A stretch of 64,000 nucleotides of DNA, from the NCBI RefSeq assembly GCF_020523925.1, contig NZ_JAJAPW010000001.1, forward strand, positions 806,001-870,000, given 5' to 3'. Position 1 is the stretch's first letter. Every line of letters begins with the position of its first letter. This document shows positions 8,439 through 17,057 of this stretch, piece by piece. The stretch is from Neotamlana laminarinivorans (GTDB taxonomy: Bacteria; Bacteroidota; Bacteroidia; Flavobacteriales; Flavobacteriaceae). The notes under the pieces are model-generated. The model did not search any database, was not told where the DNA came from, and saw nothing but the letters and a program-made list of their open reading frames with translations. Made by a program: the position numbers and the translations under genes.

Positions 8439-10367
8439 ATGCTAAAAAGTAGTACAGACAAAGCTACAGACTTTGAAAAAAGATTTGAAAACGTAAATAC
8501 CGTAGTTTTCGAAAACTCGACAGCAGCTTCAAAAGCCATTGCTTTAGAAATTGCAGCGTTAATTAAAGACAAGCAATCTAAAAACCAAAATTGCGTATTA
8601 GGTTTAGCTACAGGATCTTCACCTAAAGGTTTATATGCCGAATTGGTTAAATTACATAAAGAAGAAGGATTAAGTTTTAAAAATGTAATTGCTTTTAACT
8701 TAGACGAATATTATCCAATGGAGCCAGACTCTATTAATAGTTATGTTCGTTTTATGAAAGAATTACTATTTGATCAAGTTGATATTCTTCCTGAAAATTA
8801 TAATATCCCAGACGGTACATTAGCTAAAGATGCTATTTCTGATTATTGTAACCAATATGAAGCTAAAATTGAAGCTTTAGGAGGAATAGATTTACAAATT
8901 TTAGGTATCGGGGGTAACGGACATATCGGATTTAACGAATCAGGTTCTTTGCAAAACTCTAAAACCCGTTTAGTAGCTCTAGATCATATAACAAGAGTTG
9001 CTGCAGCAGGCGATTTTTCTGGTTTAAGTAATACGCCTAGAACAGCAATAACTCTTGGTGTTAAAAAAATTATGGAAGCCAAAAAAGTAATTTTAATGGC
9101 TTGGGGTGAAGGAAAATCTAATATTATAAAAACATCGGTTGAAGGTACAGTTACAAGTCAAGTTCCGGCTTCGTTTTTACAGCAACATGATAACGCAACA
9201 TTTGTGCTAGATCAAGCATCAGCATCAAAATTAACTAGAATTAATTCACCTTGGTTAGTTGAAAAAATTGATTGGACCGATAAACTTATTAGAAAAGCCG
9301 TTTTAGGTCTAGCTTTAAAAGTTGAAAAACCAATTTTAATGCTTACCGATGCCGATTATATTGAAAACGGTATGAGTGATTTGTTAGCAGATTCTGGTCC
9401 TGCTTACGATATTAACATAAAAATATTTAATCAGTTACAAAACACTATTACTGGATGGCCTGGTGGTAAACCAAATGCAGACGACAGTAAAAGACCTGAA
9501 CGTGCAGAACCAGCAAAAAAACGTGTGCTAATTTTTAGTCCGCACCCAGACGACGATATTATAAGTATGGGAGGAACTTTTATGAGGCTTCAAGAACAAG
9601 GACACGAAGTTCACGTTGGGTACCAAACCTCTGGAAACATAGCTGTTGCTGATGCTGAAGCTTTACGTTTTGCCATTTTTGTTTGCGATTACAACAAAAA
9701 ATTTGGTATAGACAATACTGAAGCAAATAAAATATATGAAAAAGCTGTAGATTTCCTTAAAAATAAAAAAACTAGTGAGGTTGATATACCTGAAGTACGC
9801 TACATAAAAGGTATTATTAGAAAGGGTGAAGCACAAGCTACGTGCCATTACGTAGGTTTACCAGATAGTCAAATTCATCATATGAATCTTCCTTTTTATG
9901 AAACAGGAAGAGTTGAAAAAAATCCAATAGGTGAAGAAGATATAAAACTTACCATGGATTTAATTGAAAAAATTAAACCTCATCAAATATATGCAGCTGG
10001 AGATTTAGCTGATCCACATGGCACACATAAAGTTTGTCTTGATGCTGTTTTTGAAGCTGTAAAACGCCTAAAGCCTAAAAAGTTTATGGACGATTGTTGG
10101 TTATGGTTGTATCGTGGCGCATGGCAAGAATGGGATATTAACGAAATAGAAATGGCTGTTCCAATGGGGCCAGATCAAGTCCTAGAAAAGCGCTATGGTA
10201 TTTTTAAACATCAATCACAAAAAGATGGTGTTGTTTTTCAAGGTACTGATAGTAGAGAATTTTGGCAACGAGCTGAAGATAGAAATAGTGAAACCGCCGA
10301 AACTTATAATAAACTAGGTTTAGCACAATATGCTGCCATGGAAGCTTTTGTTAGATGGCATTACTAG
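8439..10367 (+). CDS. nagB: Glucosamine-6-phosphate deaminase fused to a PIG-L/LmbE domain
   Basis: A 642-residue two-domain protein. The N-terminal part (about 20-270) is NagB, converting glucosamine-6-phosphate to fructose-6-phosphate and ammonia: LGLATGSSPKGLY (phosphate loop), FNLDEYYPM and GIGGNGHIGFNESGS with the catalytic His and Glu. The C-terminal part (about 355-640) is a PIG-L/LmbE zinc hydrolase domain with IFSPHPDDDIISMGG and the later DPHGTHKVC histidines. Such fusions are known in Bacteroidota, where the C-terminal activity is usually unassigned; related domains are N-deacetylases. It is co-transcribed with the transporter and would feed imported amino sugar into glycolysis. 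No nagA or amino-sugar kinase is seen nearby. Confidence 0.93.
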   Translation: MLKSSTDKATDFEKRFENVNTVVFENSTAASKAIALEIAALIKDKQSKNQNCVLGLATGSSPKGLYAELVKLHKEEGLSFKNVIAFNLDEYYPMEPDSINSYVRFMKELLFDQVDILPENYNIPDGTLAKDAISDYCNQYEAKIEALGGIDLQILGIGGNGHIGFNESGSLQNSKTRLVALDHITRVAAAGDFSGLSNTPRTAITLGVKKIMEAKKVILMAWGEGKSNIIKTSVEGTVTSQVPASFLQQHDNATFVLDQASASKLTRINSPWLVEKIDWTDKLIRKAVLGLALKVEKPILMLTDADYIENGMSDLLADSGPAYDINIKIFNQLQNTITGWPGGKPNADDSKRPERAEPAKKRVLIFSPHPDDDIISMGGTFMRLQEQGHEVHVGYQTSGNIAVADAEALRFAIFVCDYNKKFGIDNTEANKIYEKAVDFLKNKKTSEVDIPEVRYIKGIIRKGEAQATCHYVGLPDSQIHHMNLPFYETGRVEKNPIGEEDIKLTMDLIEKIKPHQIYAAGDLADPHGTHKVCLDAVFEAVKRLKPKKFMDDCWLWLYRGAWQEWDINEIEMAVPMGPDQVLEKRYGIFKHQSQKDGVVFQGTDSREFWQRAEDRNSETAETYNKLGLAQYAAMEAFVRWHY

Positions 10368-10399
10368 ACAAATAGTGGTTACTATAAATTAAAACTAAA

Positions 10400-10436
10400 A
10401 ATAATCCTACATAATAAGTAGGATTATTTTTTTTAT
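10400..10436 (+). terminator. Rho-independent terminator after nagB
   Basis: Stem arms at 10400-10410 and 10418-10428 (core ATAATCCTAC / GTAGGATTAT), 7-nt loop and a T run. It closes the transporter-nagB unit. Confidence 0.92.
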
Positions 10437-10468
10437 ATTTGAGTATAGGTATTACAACACAACAGCCA

Positions 10469-13261
10469 ATGCTAATCTCCAATCTAATTATTTTTTTTCA
10501 ATGTTTTCTTGTAGTTGCTTTGTTGTGTTACTTATTTTGGAATAGAAAAAAACTTGGGTTAGCCTTTCTTTTTACTGCAATTGGGGTATTTCAGTTTTTA
10601 CAAATATTTTTAACAAATACATTTTTTGTATCTATTGGCCCTGAAATAATAATATCGCCTGGTACATTTGTATTATTTTATTCTACACTATTCTGCTTAC
10701 TTTTAGTTTACATATGTGAAGATTTAATTAAGGTACGCTCATTAATTTACGCTATTATTATCGCCAATGTTTTATTAACCGTTTTTCAATATACATTGCG
10801 CTTATATAATCTTGATGGTGTTACTACAACAAGTACCAATTTATCATCATTGGATTTCGTAAACTTTAGAGGGGCAATTATAGGTACTTTTTTATTTGTA
10901 TTAGATTCTGTAATTATTTTTATTCTTTATGAAGTATTTTCTGCAATATTTCGTCATTTATTTTTTAGAATATTCATAACAATGTCTATAGTTCTATTTA
11001 TAGATAATTTAATTTTCAAAACAGTTGGGTTACAAACAAGTTTAGAAAATTTTGATAAAAGCTATATAATCCCGCCTCTATTGGCGGCTTTTTATAATAG
11101 TGTTTTATTCTCTATATACATTTACTTTTTTGAACACTATAAAAAACCTAATAAGGGAAAATCAATAAAAGATATTTATTCATTTATTTTCGAAACAAGT
11201 AAATACTTGAACGATCAATATCATTTAAATCAGAAAAATCAACTTATAGAATCTAAACTAATTGATAGTGCAAAACAGTTTGAAATTGCATCAAAAATTG
11301 CAAAATTGGGTTACTGGGAATACGATATTGATACACAACACTTCATACTAAACCAGCATTTTTATAACATTCACAAAATAAATATAAACACAGGAGAACC
11401 TATAAAAATATCTGTTTCAAGTTATTCTGAAAGATTTATTCCCGAACAATATCAAAAAAGTGTTAACACAAAAATTAAAAATATTTTAGCCATAAACGAG
11501 CAAAAATATAACCGTACCATTGAGCATCCTATTATTTATGATGATGGTACCACTGGAATGGTTTCTGTTTCAATTTTTGTTGAAAAATATAAATCTGGAG
11601 ATTACAAAAAAATATATGGAGTTACTCAAGATATTTCTCATTTAAAAAATATAAAAGATAATCTCAAAATATCTCAAAAACGATTTAAATCTCTGGTTGA
11701 AAATGCCGTTGATGCTATTGCCATAATATCAAAAACCGGAAAGCCAATTTATGCTTCGCCTGCAATGTTTAATATTTTAGGTTATAATGAAGACGAATTG
11801 AGTAGTCTTGTAATTGAAAAAGATGTACACCCAGACTACATTAAAACTGTATTAAATGCCTTCTCTCTGAGTTTAAAAACCCCAGGTGTAGAAATAACCA
11901 AACCACTTTCTAAATGGCGTAGAAAAGACGGAAAATGGATATGGCTTAAAGGTGTATTTAAAAATATGCTACATGATCCGGCCATTAATGGAATTATTGA
12001 TAATTTTACGGAGGTTACAGATGTTGTAGACTACCAAAACGAGCTTAAAAAACAAACAGAATTACGAGAATTACTTCTTCAAATCTCTACAGACTATATT
12101 AATATTCCAACTAAAAATGTTGATGCTGCATTCGATACCGCTTTAAAAGATTTAGGCACATTTGTAAATGCAGATAGAGCATATATATTTAGCTATGATT
12201 TTGAAAACAACACATCAACCAATACACACGAATGGGTTGCAGAAGATATAATTCCAGAAATAGATAACCTACAAAACGTCCCTATGGAAGCCTTTGAAGA
12301 ATGGGTTACCACACATATTAAGGGAGAACACATGTATATAGAAAATGTTGAACACCTCAATAATTTAAAATTAAAAGATATTTTGAGTTCACAAGGCATA
12401 AAAAGTTTACTAACTATACCCATTTTTGATAATGGGAATTGTATTGGCTTTTTAGGTTTCGATTCTGTAAAAAAAAGATATCAATATTCTGAAAAAGAGA
12501 TATTACTCTTAACTTTATTTGCTGAAATGATATGTAACTTTAACAATAGAATTAAGAAAAAAGAAGAAATAAACTCACTTTTAAAGAAAACCACAGAACA
12601 AAATCAAAGACTTTTAGATTTCTCTTTTATGATTTCTCATAACATTAGAGCATCGGTAGCCAATATAATAGGACTTACAGATATAATTTATGAAAGTGAT
12701 AGCAATAATGAATTCTTAGATATGTTAAACGAAAGTGTAACAAAGCTAGATTACACGATAAAAAACATAAGCGATTTATTAAACTTCCAAAACCTAAATA
12801 GTTTACTTGAGGTTAAGCCTTACAATGTATTAAACTGCGTTACAAATGTTTTAAGCCAGCTAAATAACATAATTAGGGAAAAACAAATTCAAGTTAATTT
12901 AAATATTGAAAAAAATATTTACATAAATGTTATACCCGCTTATTTAGAAAGTATTATTCATAATTTAATTACCAATGCCATAAATTATGGTGTAACAGAA
13001 AACAACAAACAAATTAATATAACAGGTAAAACACACCAAAACCATATTACAATTACTATTGAAGATTTTGGCTCAGGTATTGATTTAAGTGATGATGAAA
13101 AAAAATTATTTAATTTAGGATCCAGATTTCATACAAGTAGTACAGGACTAGGTTTAGGCCTTTTTACTACTAAAACCTACGTAGAAACTATGGGCGGAGA
13201 AATAAAAGTACAAAGCACTTTAAATAAAGGCACTAAATTTATTTTAAATTTTAGGAAGTAA
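10469..13261 (+). CDS. Membrane-bound PAS-PAS-GAF histidine kinase
   Basis: A 930-residue sensor kinase. Residues about 1-220 hold roughly seven hydrophobic segments forming a membrane sensor. They are followed by two PAS domains (about 265-390 and 400-520; GYNEDELSSLV, WRRKDGKWIWLKG) and a GAF domain (about 540-690; LLTIPIFDNGNCIGFLGF). The kinase core has H724 in FMISHNIRASVANIIG, the N-box NLITNAINYG, DFGSGIDL and GLGLGLFTTKTYVETMGG, all intact. The ATG at 10469 was chosen over a TTG at 10439 because that TTG overlaps TATATTTG (10434-10441), a good -10-like box. A single-domain response regulator starts 2 bp after the stop. Signal and targets are unknown. Confidence 0.9.
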   Translation: MLISNLIIFFQCFLVVALLCYLFWNRKKLGLAFLFTAIGVFQFLQIFLTNTFFVSIGPEIIISPGTFVLFYSTLFCLLLVYICEDLIKVRSLIYAIIIANVLLTVFQYTLRLYNLDGVTTTSTNLSSLDFVNFRGAIIGTFLFVLDSVIIFILYEVFSAIFRHLFFRIFITMSIVLFIDNLIFKTVGLQTSLENFDKSYIIPPLLAAFYNSVLFSIYIYFFEHYKKPNKGKSIKDIYSFIFETSKYLNDQYHLNQKNQLIESKLIDSAKQFEIASKIAKLGYWEYDIDTQHFILNQHFYNIHKININTGEPIKISVSSYSERFIPEQYQKSVNTKIKNILAINEQKYNRTIEHPIIYDDGTTGMVSVSIFVEKYKSGDYKKIYGVTQDISHLKNIKDNLKISQKRFKSLVENAVDAIAIISKTGKPIYASPAMFNILGYNEDELSSLVIEKDVHPDYIKTVLNAFSLSLKTPGVEITKPLSKWRRKDGKWIWLKGVFKNMLHDPAINGIIDNFTEVTDVVDYQNELKKQTELRELLLQISTDYINIPTKNVDAAFDTALKDLGTFVNADRAYIFSYDFENNTSTNTHEWVAEDIIPEIDNLQNVPMEAFEEWVTTHIKGEHMYIENVEHLNNLKLKDILSSQGIKSLLTIPIFDNGNCIGFLGFDSVKKRYQYSEKEILLLTLFAEMICNFNNRIKKKEEINSLLKKTTEQNQRLLDFSFMISHNIRASVANIIGLTDIIYESDSNNEFLDMLNESVTKLDYTIKNISDLLNFQNLNSLLEVKPYNVLNCVTNVLSQLNNIIREKQIQVNLNIEKNIYINVIPAYLESIIHNLITNAINYGVTENNKQINITGKTHQNHITITIEDFGSGIDLSDDEKKLFNLGSRFHTSSTGLGLGLFTTKTYVETMGGEIKVQSTLNKGTKFILNFRK

Positions 13262-13263
13262 AT

Positions 13264-13638
13264 ATGAAGAAAATACTATTGGTTGATGACGATTTAATTT
13301 ACTTAAAAATAACAACACATATATTAAATAAAAGCTCTGAAAATAAATTTGAAGTATATAGTGCAGATAGTGCAGATACGGCACTACAAATGCTTAATAA
13401 AAACTATTTTGATTTTATTTTTTTAGATATAAATATGCCAATAATATCTGGTTGGGAATTCCTTAAGTTATTTAGTGAACAACAATATAACAAATTACCA
13501 ACTATATTTATTACCTCATCTACAATTGACCCTAAGGAAAAAGAAAAAGCAAGAAACCATGAATTAGTACATAGTTTTATTGAAAAACCTATTACTAACA
13601 ACATTATATTAAACTTTAAACAAACATTTTTTAATTAA
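13264..13638 (+). CDS. Single-domain response regulator (Rcp1/CheY-like)
   Basis: 124 residues, only a receiver domain. The acidic cluster D8-D10, phospho-acceptor D55 in FLDINMPIISG, the Thr/Ser switch position (ITSS) and K108 in FIEKP are all present, so it should be phosphorylated normally. It lies 2 bp after the hybrid-free membrane kinase and is clearly its partner. With no output domain it must act by protein contact or as a phosphate shuttle to another regulator not encoded nearby. Confidence 0.92.
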   Translation: MKKILLVDDDLIYLKITTHILNKSSENKFEVYSADSADTALQMLNKNYFDFIFLDINMPIISGWEFLKLFSEQQYNKLPTIFITSSTIDPKEKEKARNHELVHSFIEKPITNNIILNFKQTFFN

Positions 13639-13662
13639 TAATAAGCTATTTACATTTTAACA

Positions 13663-13693
13663 AAAAAAGCCTCGCAAAATTGCGAGGCTTTTT
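13663..13693. terminator. Bidirectional terminator between response regulator and rpsA
   Basis: Symmetric stem GCCTCGCA (13669-13676) / TGCGAGGC (13681-13688) flanked by an A run on the left and a T run on the right. It can end transcription from both convergent genes. Confidence 0.93.
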
Positions 13694-13715
13694 AATTTAT
13701 AAAATTTACAGGAAA

Positions 13716-15548
13716 TTATGCTTTTCCGTCTAATTTATCTTTAAGTGCTTGTAAAGCGTCGTTAGCATCACCTAATGTTGGTTTAGCTTCGGCAGCAGCA
13801 GCTTCTGCTTTTCTAGCAGCTTGCTTAACTATTTTAGCCTCTTCAGCCTTAAATACAGCAGTATGAGATGCAACTACACGTTTAAATTCTTTATTGAATT
13901 CAATAATTTTAAACTCTGCACTCTCACCTTTCTTAAGTTTAGTTCCATCTTCTTTCTCTAAGTGACGAGTTGGTACAAAAGCAACGATATCTTCGTTAAA
14001 CTCTACGGTTGCACCTTTATCAACGATTTCAGAGATTTCAGCAGTATGAACAGTTTCTAAAGCGAAATCCGTTTCATATTTATCCCAAGGGTTTTCAGTT
14101 GTTTGTTTGTGACCTAAACTTAATTTACGTCCTTCAACATCTAACTCAAGAACTACAACATCTAATTTATCACCTACAGAACAGAATTCTGATGGGTGCT
14201 TAATTTTCTTAGTCCAAGATAAATCAGAGATATAAATTAAACCATCAATACCTTCTTCTAATTCAACAAAAACACCAAAGTTTGTAAAGTTACGTACAAC
14301 ACCTGTGTGCTTAGAACCTAATGGGTATTTAGTTGTAATATCTGTCCATGGGTCTGGGTGTAATTGCTTAATACCTAAAGACATTTTACGATCTTCTCTA
14401 TCTAAAGTTAAGATAACCGCTTCTACTTCATCACCAACAGCTACGAAATCTTGAGCAGAACGTAAGTGTGTAGACCAAGACATTTCAGAAACGTGAATTA
14501 ATCCTTCAACACCATCTGCAACCTCAATAAATGCACCGTAATCTGCAATTACAACAACTTTACCTTTTACTTTATCGCCAACAGCAACAGTATCAGCTAA
14601 AGCTTCCCAAGGGTGCTTGCTTAATTGTTTTAAACCTAATTGGATTCTTGATTTATCTTCATCAAAATCAAGGATTACAACATTAAGTTTTTGATCTAAT
14701 TCTACGATTTCGTTAGGGTGGTTAATACGAGACCAAGAAAGATCTGTAATATGTACTAAACCATCTACACCACCAAGGTCGATAAATACACCGTAAGAAG
14801 TAATGTTTTTAACAACACCTTCTAATACTTGACCTTTTTCTAATTGACCAATAATTTCTTTCTTTTGCTCTTCAATATCAGCCTCAATAAGTGCTTTATG
14901 AGAAACAACAACGTTTTTAAATTCGTGGTTAATTTTAACAACCTTGAATTCCATTGTTTTATTTACGTATTGGTCGTAATCTCTAATTGGTTTAACATCA
15001 ATTTGAGAACCTGGTAAGAATGCTTCGATACCGAATACATCCACAATCATACCACCTTTAGTTCTACATTTAACGAAACCATTAACGATTTCACCTGTTT
15101 CGTGTGCTTTATTAACTCTATCCCAAGCTTTGATTACACGAGCCTTACGGTGTGATAATACTAATTGTCCTGTTGCATCTTCACGCACATCAATTAATAC
15201 TTCTACTTTATCACCAACAGCTAAGTTAGGGTTGTAACGAAATTCGTTTAAAGAAATTACACCTTCAGATTTTGCGTTAATGTCAATAATTGCATCGCGA
15301 TCTGTAATGTGAATTACTGTACCTTCAACAACTTCATCATCTAAAGTGTCTACAAAGTTTTCAGCAACTAACTTTTCAAATTCTTTTAATTGTAAATCAT
15401 CAACCTCATCAATACCCTCTTGGTAATTGTGCCAGTTAAATTCTTTTAAGAATTTTTCTGGGTTTGCTTGAGCTTCAGATACAACTGGAGTTTCTTCTTT
15501 TTTTGCTTCAGTAGATTCTACTTGAGCTTCTTGTGCTTTTTCAGCCAT
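13716..15548 (-). CDS. rpsA: 30S ribosomal protein S1
   Basis: 610 residues, six S1/OB-fold RNA-binding repeats from about residue 75 to 560 (for example VLEGVVKNITSYGVFIDLGG and HTGVVRNFTNFGVFVELEEG). The acidic, Gln/Glu-rich N-terminal extension (first about 65 residues) and the Ala/Lys-rich tail are typical of flavobacterial S1. It binds mRNA on the small subunit and matters especially in Bacteroidota, where Shine-Dalgarno pairing is little used. It is transcribed alone: convergent neighbour downstream, divergent neighbour upstream. Confidence 0.97.
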   Translation of the reverse strand: MAEKAQEAQVESTEAKKEETPVVSEAQANPEKFLKEFNWHNYQEGIDEVDDLQLKEFEKLVAENFVDTLDDEVVEGTVIHITDRDAIIDINAKSEGVISLNEFRYNPNLAVGDKVEVLIDVREDATGQLVLSHRKARVIKAWDRVNKAHETGEIVNGFVKCRTKGGMIVDVFGIEAFLPGSQIDVKPIRDYDQYVNKTMEFKVVKINHEFKNVVVSHKALIEADIEEQKKEIIGQLEKGQVLEGVVKNITSYGVFIDLGGVDGLVHITDLSWSRINHPNEIVELDQKLNVVILDFDEDKSRIQLGLKQLSKHPWEALADTVAVGDKVKGKVVVIADYGAFIEVADGVEGLIHVSEMSWSTHLRSAQDFVAVGDEVEAVILTLDREDRKMSLGIKQLHPDPWTDITTKYPLGSKHTGVVRNFTNFGVFVELEEGIDGLIYISDLSWTKKIKHPSEFCSVGDKLDVVVLELDVEGRKLSLGHKQTTENPWDKYETDFALETVHTAEISEIVDKGATVEFNEDIVAFVPTRHLEKEDGTKLKKGESAEFKIIEFNKEFKRVVASHTAVFKAEEAKIVKQAARKAEAAAAEAKPTLGDANDALQALKDKLDGKA

Positions 15549-15877
15549 TTAATTAATTTTTGCAAGTTTGCTTTAATTTTTAAAGTATGACTTACATTTT
15601 GTATTCTGCATGCTACGGAAGATTTAAGCGACTGACACACAGAAGTGTTATTACTTATTTTATAACTAATTTCCTTTTATCTTTTCCGTTGATTCGCTAA
15701 AAGGAGTGCAAAAATACAAACATTAAACTTAATTACCTAATTATGAGGCATTAAATTAAATGTGACTTTTTCTAGTTTTTTGTATCTTAATATTGAAGAG
15801 AAACTTAATTTTTATTTAAGTTATTCTTTTTAAAAATTCATTATATTTAAACTTAAATTAATTAAAAATCTTACAAA
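15549..15877. promoter_or_regulatory. Divergent promoter region between rpsA and a BON-LysM gene
   Basis: About 330 bp with no gene seen. On the reverse strand a TATTTTTG box (15709-15716) matches the flavobacterial -7 consensus TAnnTTTG. If used, it gives rpsA a leader of about 150 nt, long for this genome and a possible site of S1 autoregulation (inference). No clear -33 TTG is seen at the normal distance. The half nearest the LysM gene is very AT-rich with no confident promoter. Confidence 0.5.
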
Positions 15878-16258
15878 ATGGCAGTAAAACAAAAATATCA
15901 AGCAGTATTAGATTTAGGGGAAGAATTAAGCATTAAAAACGGAGACGTATCTGTTGAAGGTGATGTTTTAAAAATTAAAGGAACCGCTAATACGCAATAC
16001 GAAAAAAACCTAATTTGGGATAAAATTAAAGAAATTGGAGGGCAAGAACCATCTGATATCATGGCAAACATTGGCGTTGAAGATGAAACCGTTTTTCATA
16101 GACATACTGTAAAAAGTGGTGAAACTTTAGGTAAAATTGCTAAGCATTATTATGGAGATGCTATGAAATACAAAGCTATTTTTGAAGCTAATACATCTAT
16201 TTTAAGTAATCCAGATGTTATTCACCCAGACCAAGAATTGGTTATTCCTAACTTATAA
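15878..16258 (+). CDS. BON-LysM protein (Kbp/YgaU-like)
   Basis: 126 residues without a signal peptide. A BON-like segment (about 17-62) is followed by one LysM domain (about 76-124; HTVKSGETLGKIAKHYYGDAMKYKAIFEAN, shown here in parts: HTVKSGETLG, HYYGDAMKY, PDQELVIP). The order and length match E. coli Kbp (YgaU), a cytoplasmic potassium-binding protein, so a role in ion sensing or stress is likely; a wall-binding role is less likely given the missing signal peptide. It is a single gene with its own terminator. Confidence 0.85.
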   Translation: MAVKQKYQAVLDLGEELSIKNGDVSVEGDVLKIKGTANTQYEKNLIWDKIKEIGGQEPSDIMANIGVEDETVFHRHTVKSGETLGKIAKHYYGDAMKYKAIFEANTSILSNPDVIHPDQELVIPNL

Positions 16259-16275
16259 TAAAGTTTTATATTACT

Positions 16276-16309
16276 AAAAAAGCGAACCCTAATTGGTTCG
16301 CTTTTTTTA
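16276..16309. terminator. Bidirectional terminator between BON-LysM gene and cmk
   Basis: Stem AAAAAAGCGAACC (16276-16288) / GGTTCGCTTTTTT (16295-16307), 6-nt loop. It serves both converging genes. Confidence 0.92.
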
Positions 16310-16331
16310 TGTTTATTGTTAATCAAAGCTT

Positions 16332-17021
16332 TTAATTTGAAATTGTTTGATTTACTAGCTTTAAAATTTCTTCAAACTGCTCTTTTAATGTCATGTTAGA
16401 GTTATCGAACTTTATAGCTTCATCGGCTTTGACTAACGGTGAATCTTTTCTGTTTGAATCAATATAATCGCGTTCTTGTACATTTTTTAATACTGCTTCG
16501 TATTCAATTTTATCACCACGTTCAATAAGTTCGTCGTATCGTCTTTGGGCTCTGGTTTCTGCCGAAGCTGTCATAAATAACTTTAACTCTGCATCTGGAA
16601 ATACAACGGTTCCAATATCGCGACCATCCATAACAACACCTTTATCCTTTCCCATGTTTTGTTGTTGTTCTACTAACTTTTTTCGAACTTGAGACACGGC
16701 TGCTACTTGGCTAACAAAACTTGAAACTTCTAGTGTTCTAATTTGTTTTTCAATATTTTCATTATTTAAATAAACCTCTGCAAAGCCTTTATCTTCATTA
16801 AACTTAAAGCTAATTGTAATTTTAGGTAAATCGCTAATTAAAGCTTCGGTATTAAATATTTCTTTATTTATTAAACCTTTTTGCATAGCATAATAAGTTA
16901 CCGCACGATACATAGCGCCTGTATCTACATACACATACCCTAAATGTTTTGCTAGTTGTTTTGCCACGGTACTTTTTCCTGTTGATGAAAAGCCGTCTAT
17001 GGCTATTGTTATTTTTTTCAT
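16332..17021 (-). CDS. cmk: Cytidylate kinase
   Basis: 229 residues, the usual length. It phosphorylates CMP/dCMP with ATP. The P-loop is GFSSTGKS (10-17). The CMP-binding motifs VDTGAMYRAVTYYA and VMDGRDIGTVVFPDA, and the lid region SAETRAQRRYDEL, are all present. It is the last gene of the reverse-strand block lon-LysM-porQ-cmk; the porQ stop is 36 bp upstream, so co-transcription is likely. Confidence 0.97.
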   Translation of the reverse strand: MKKITIAIDGFSSTGKSTVAKQLAKHLGYVYVDTGAMYRAVTYYAMQKGLINKEIFNTEALISDLPKITISFKFNEDKGFAEVYLNNENIEKQIRTLEVSSFVSQVAAVSQVRKKLVEQQQNMGKDKGVVMDGRDIGTVVFPDAELKLFMTASAETRAQRRYDELIERGDKIEYEAVLKNVQERDYIDSNRKDSPLVKADEAIKFDNSNMTLKEQFEEILKLVNQTISN

Positions 17022-17057
17022 ATTGATTAATAGTAAGGCAAAAATACAATAAGATAT

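Noticed and set aside
8895-8945. Asn instead of Asp in the NagB active-site motif GIGGNGHIGFNE, suspected loss of function
   Set aside because: From memory, functional NagB proteins of Gram-positive bacteria also have Asn there; the His and Glu are kept, so activity is expected.
10439-10469. TTG start giving ten more residues to the PAS-GAF kinase
   Set aside because: The TTG overlaps a TATATTTG promoter-like box just after a terminator, and the ATG at 10469 leads directly into the first membrane helix.
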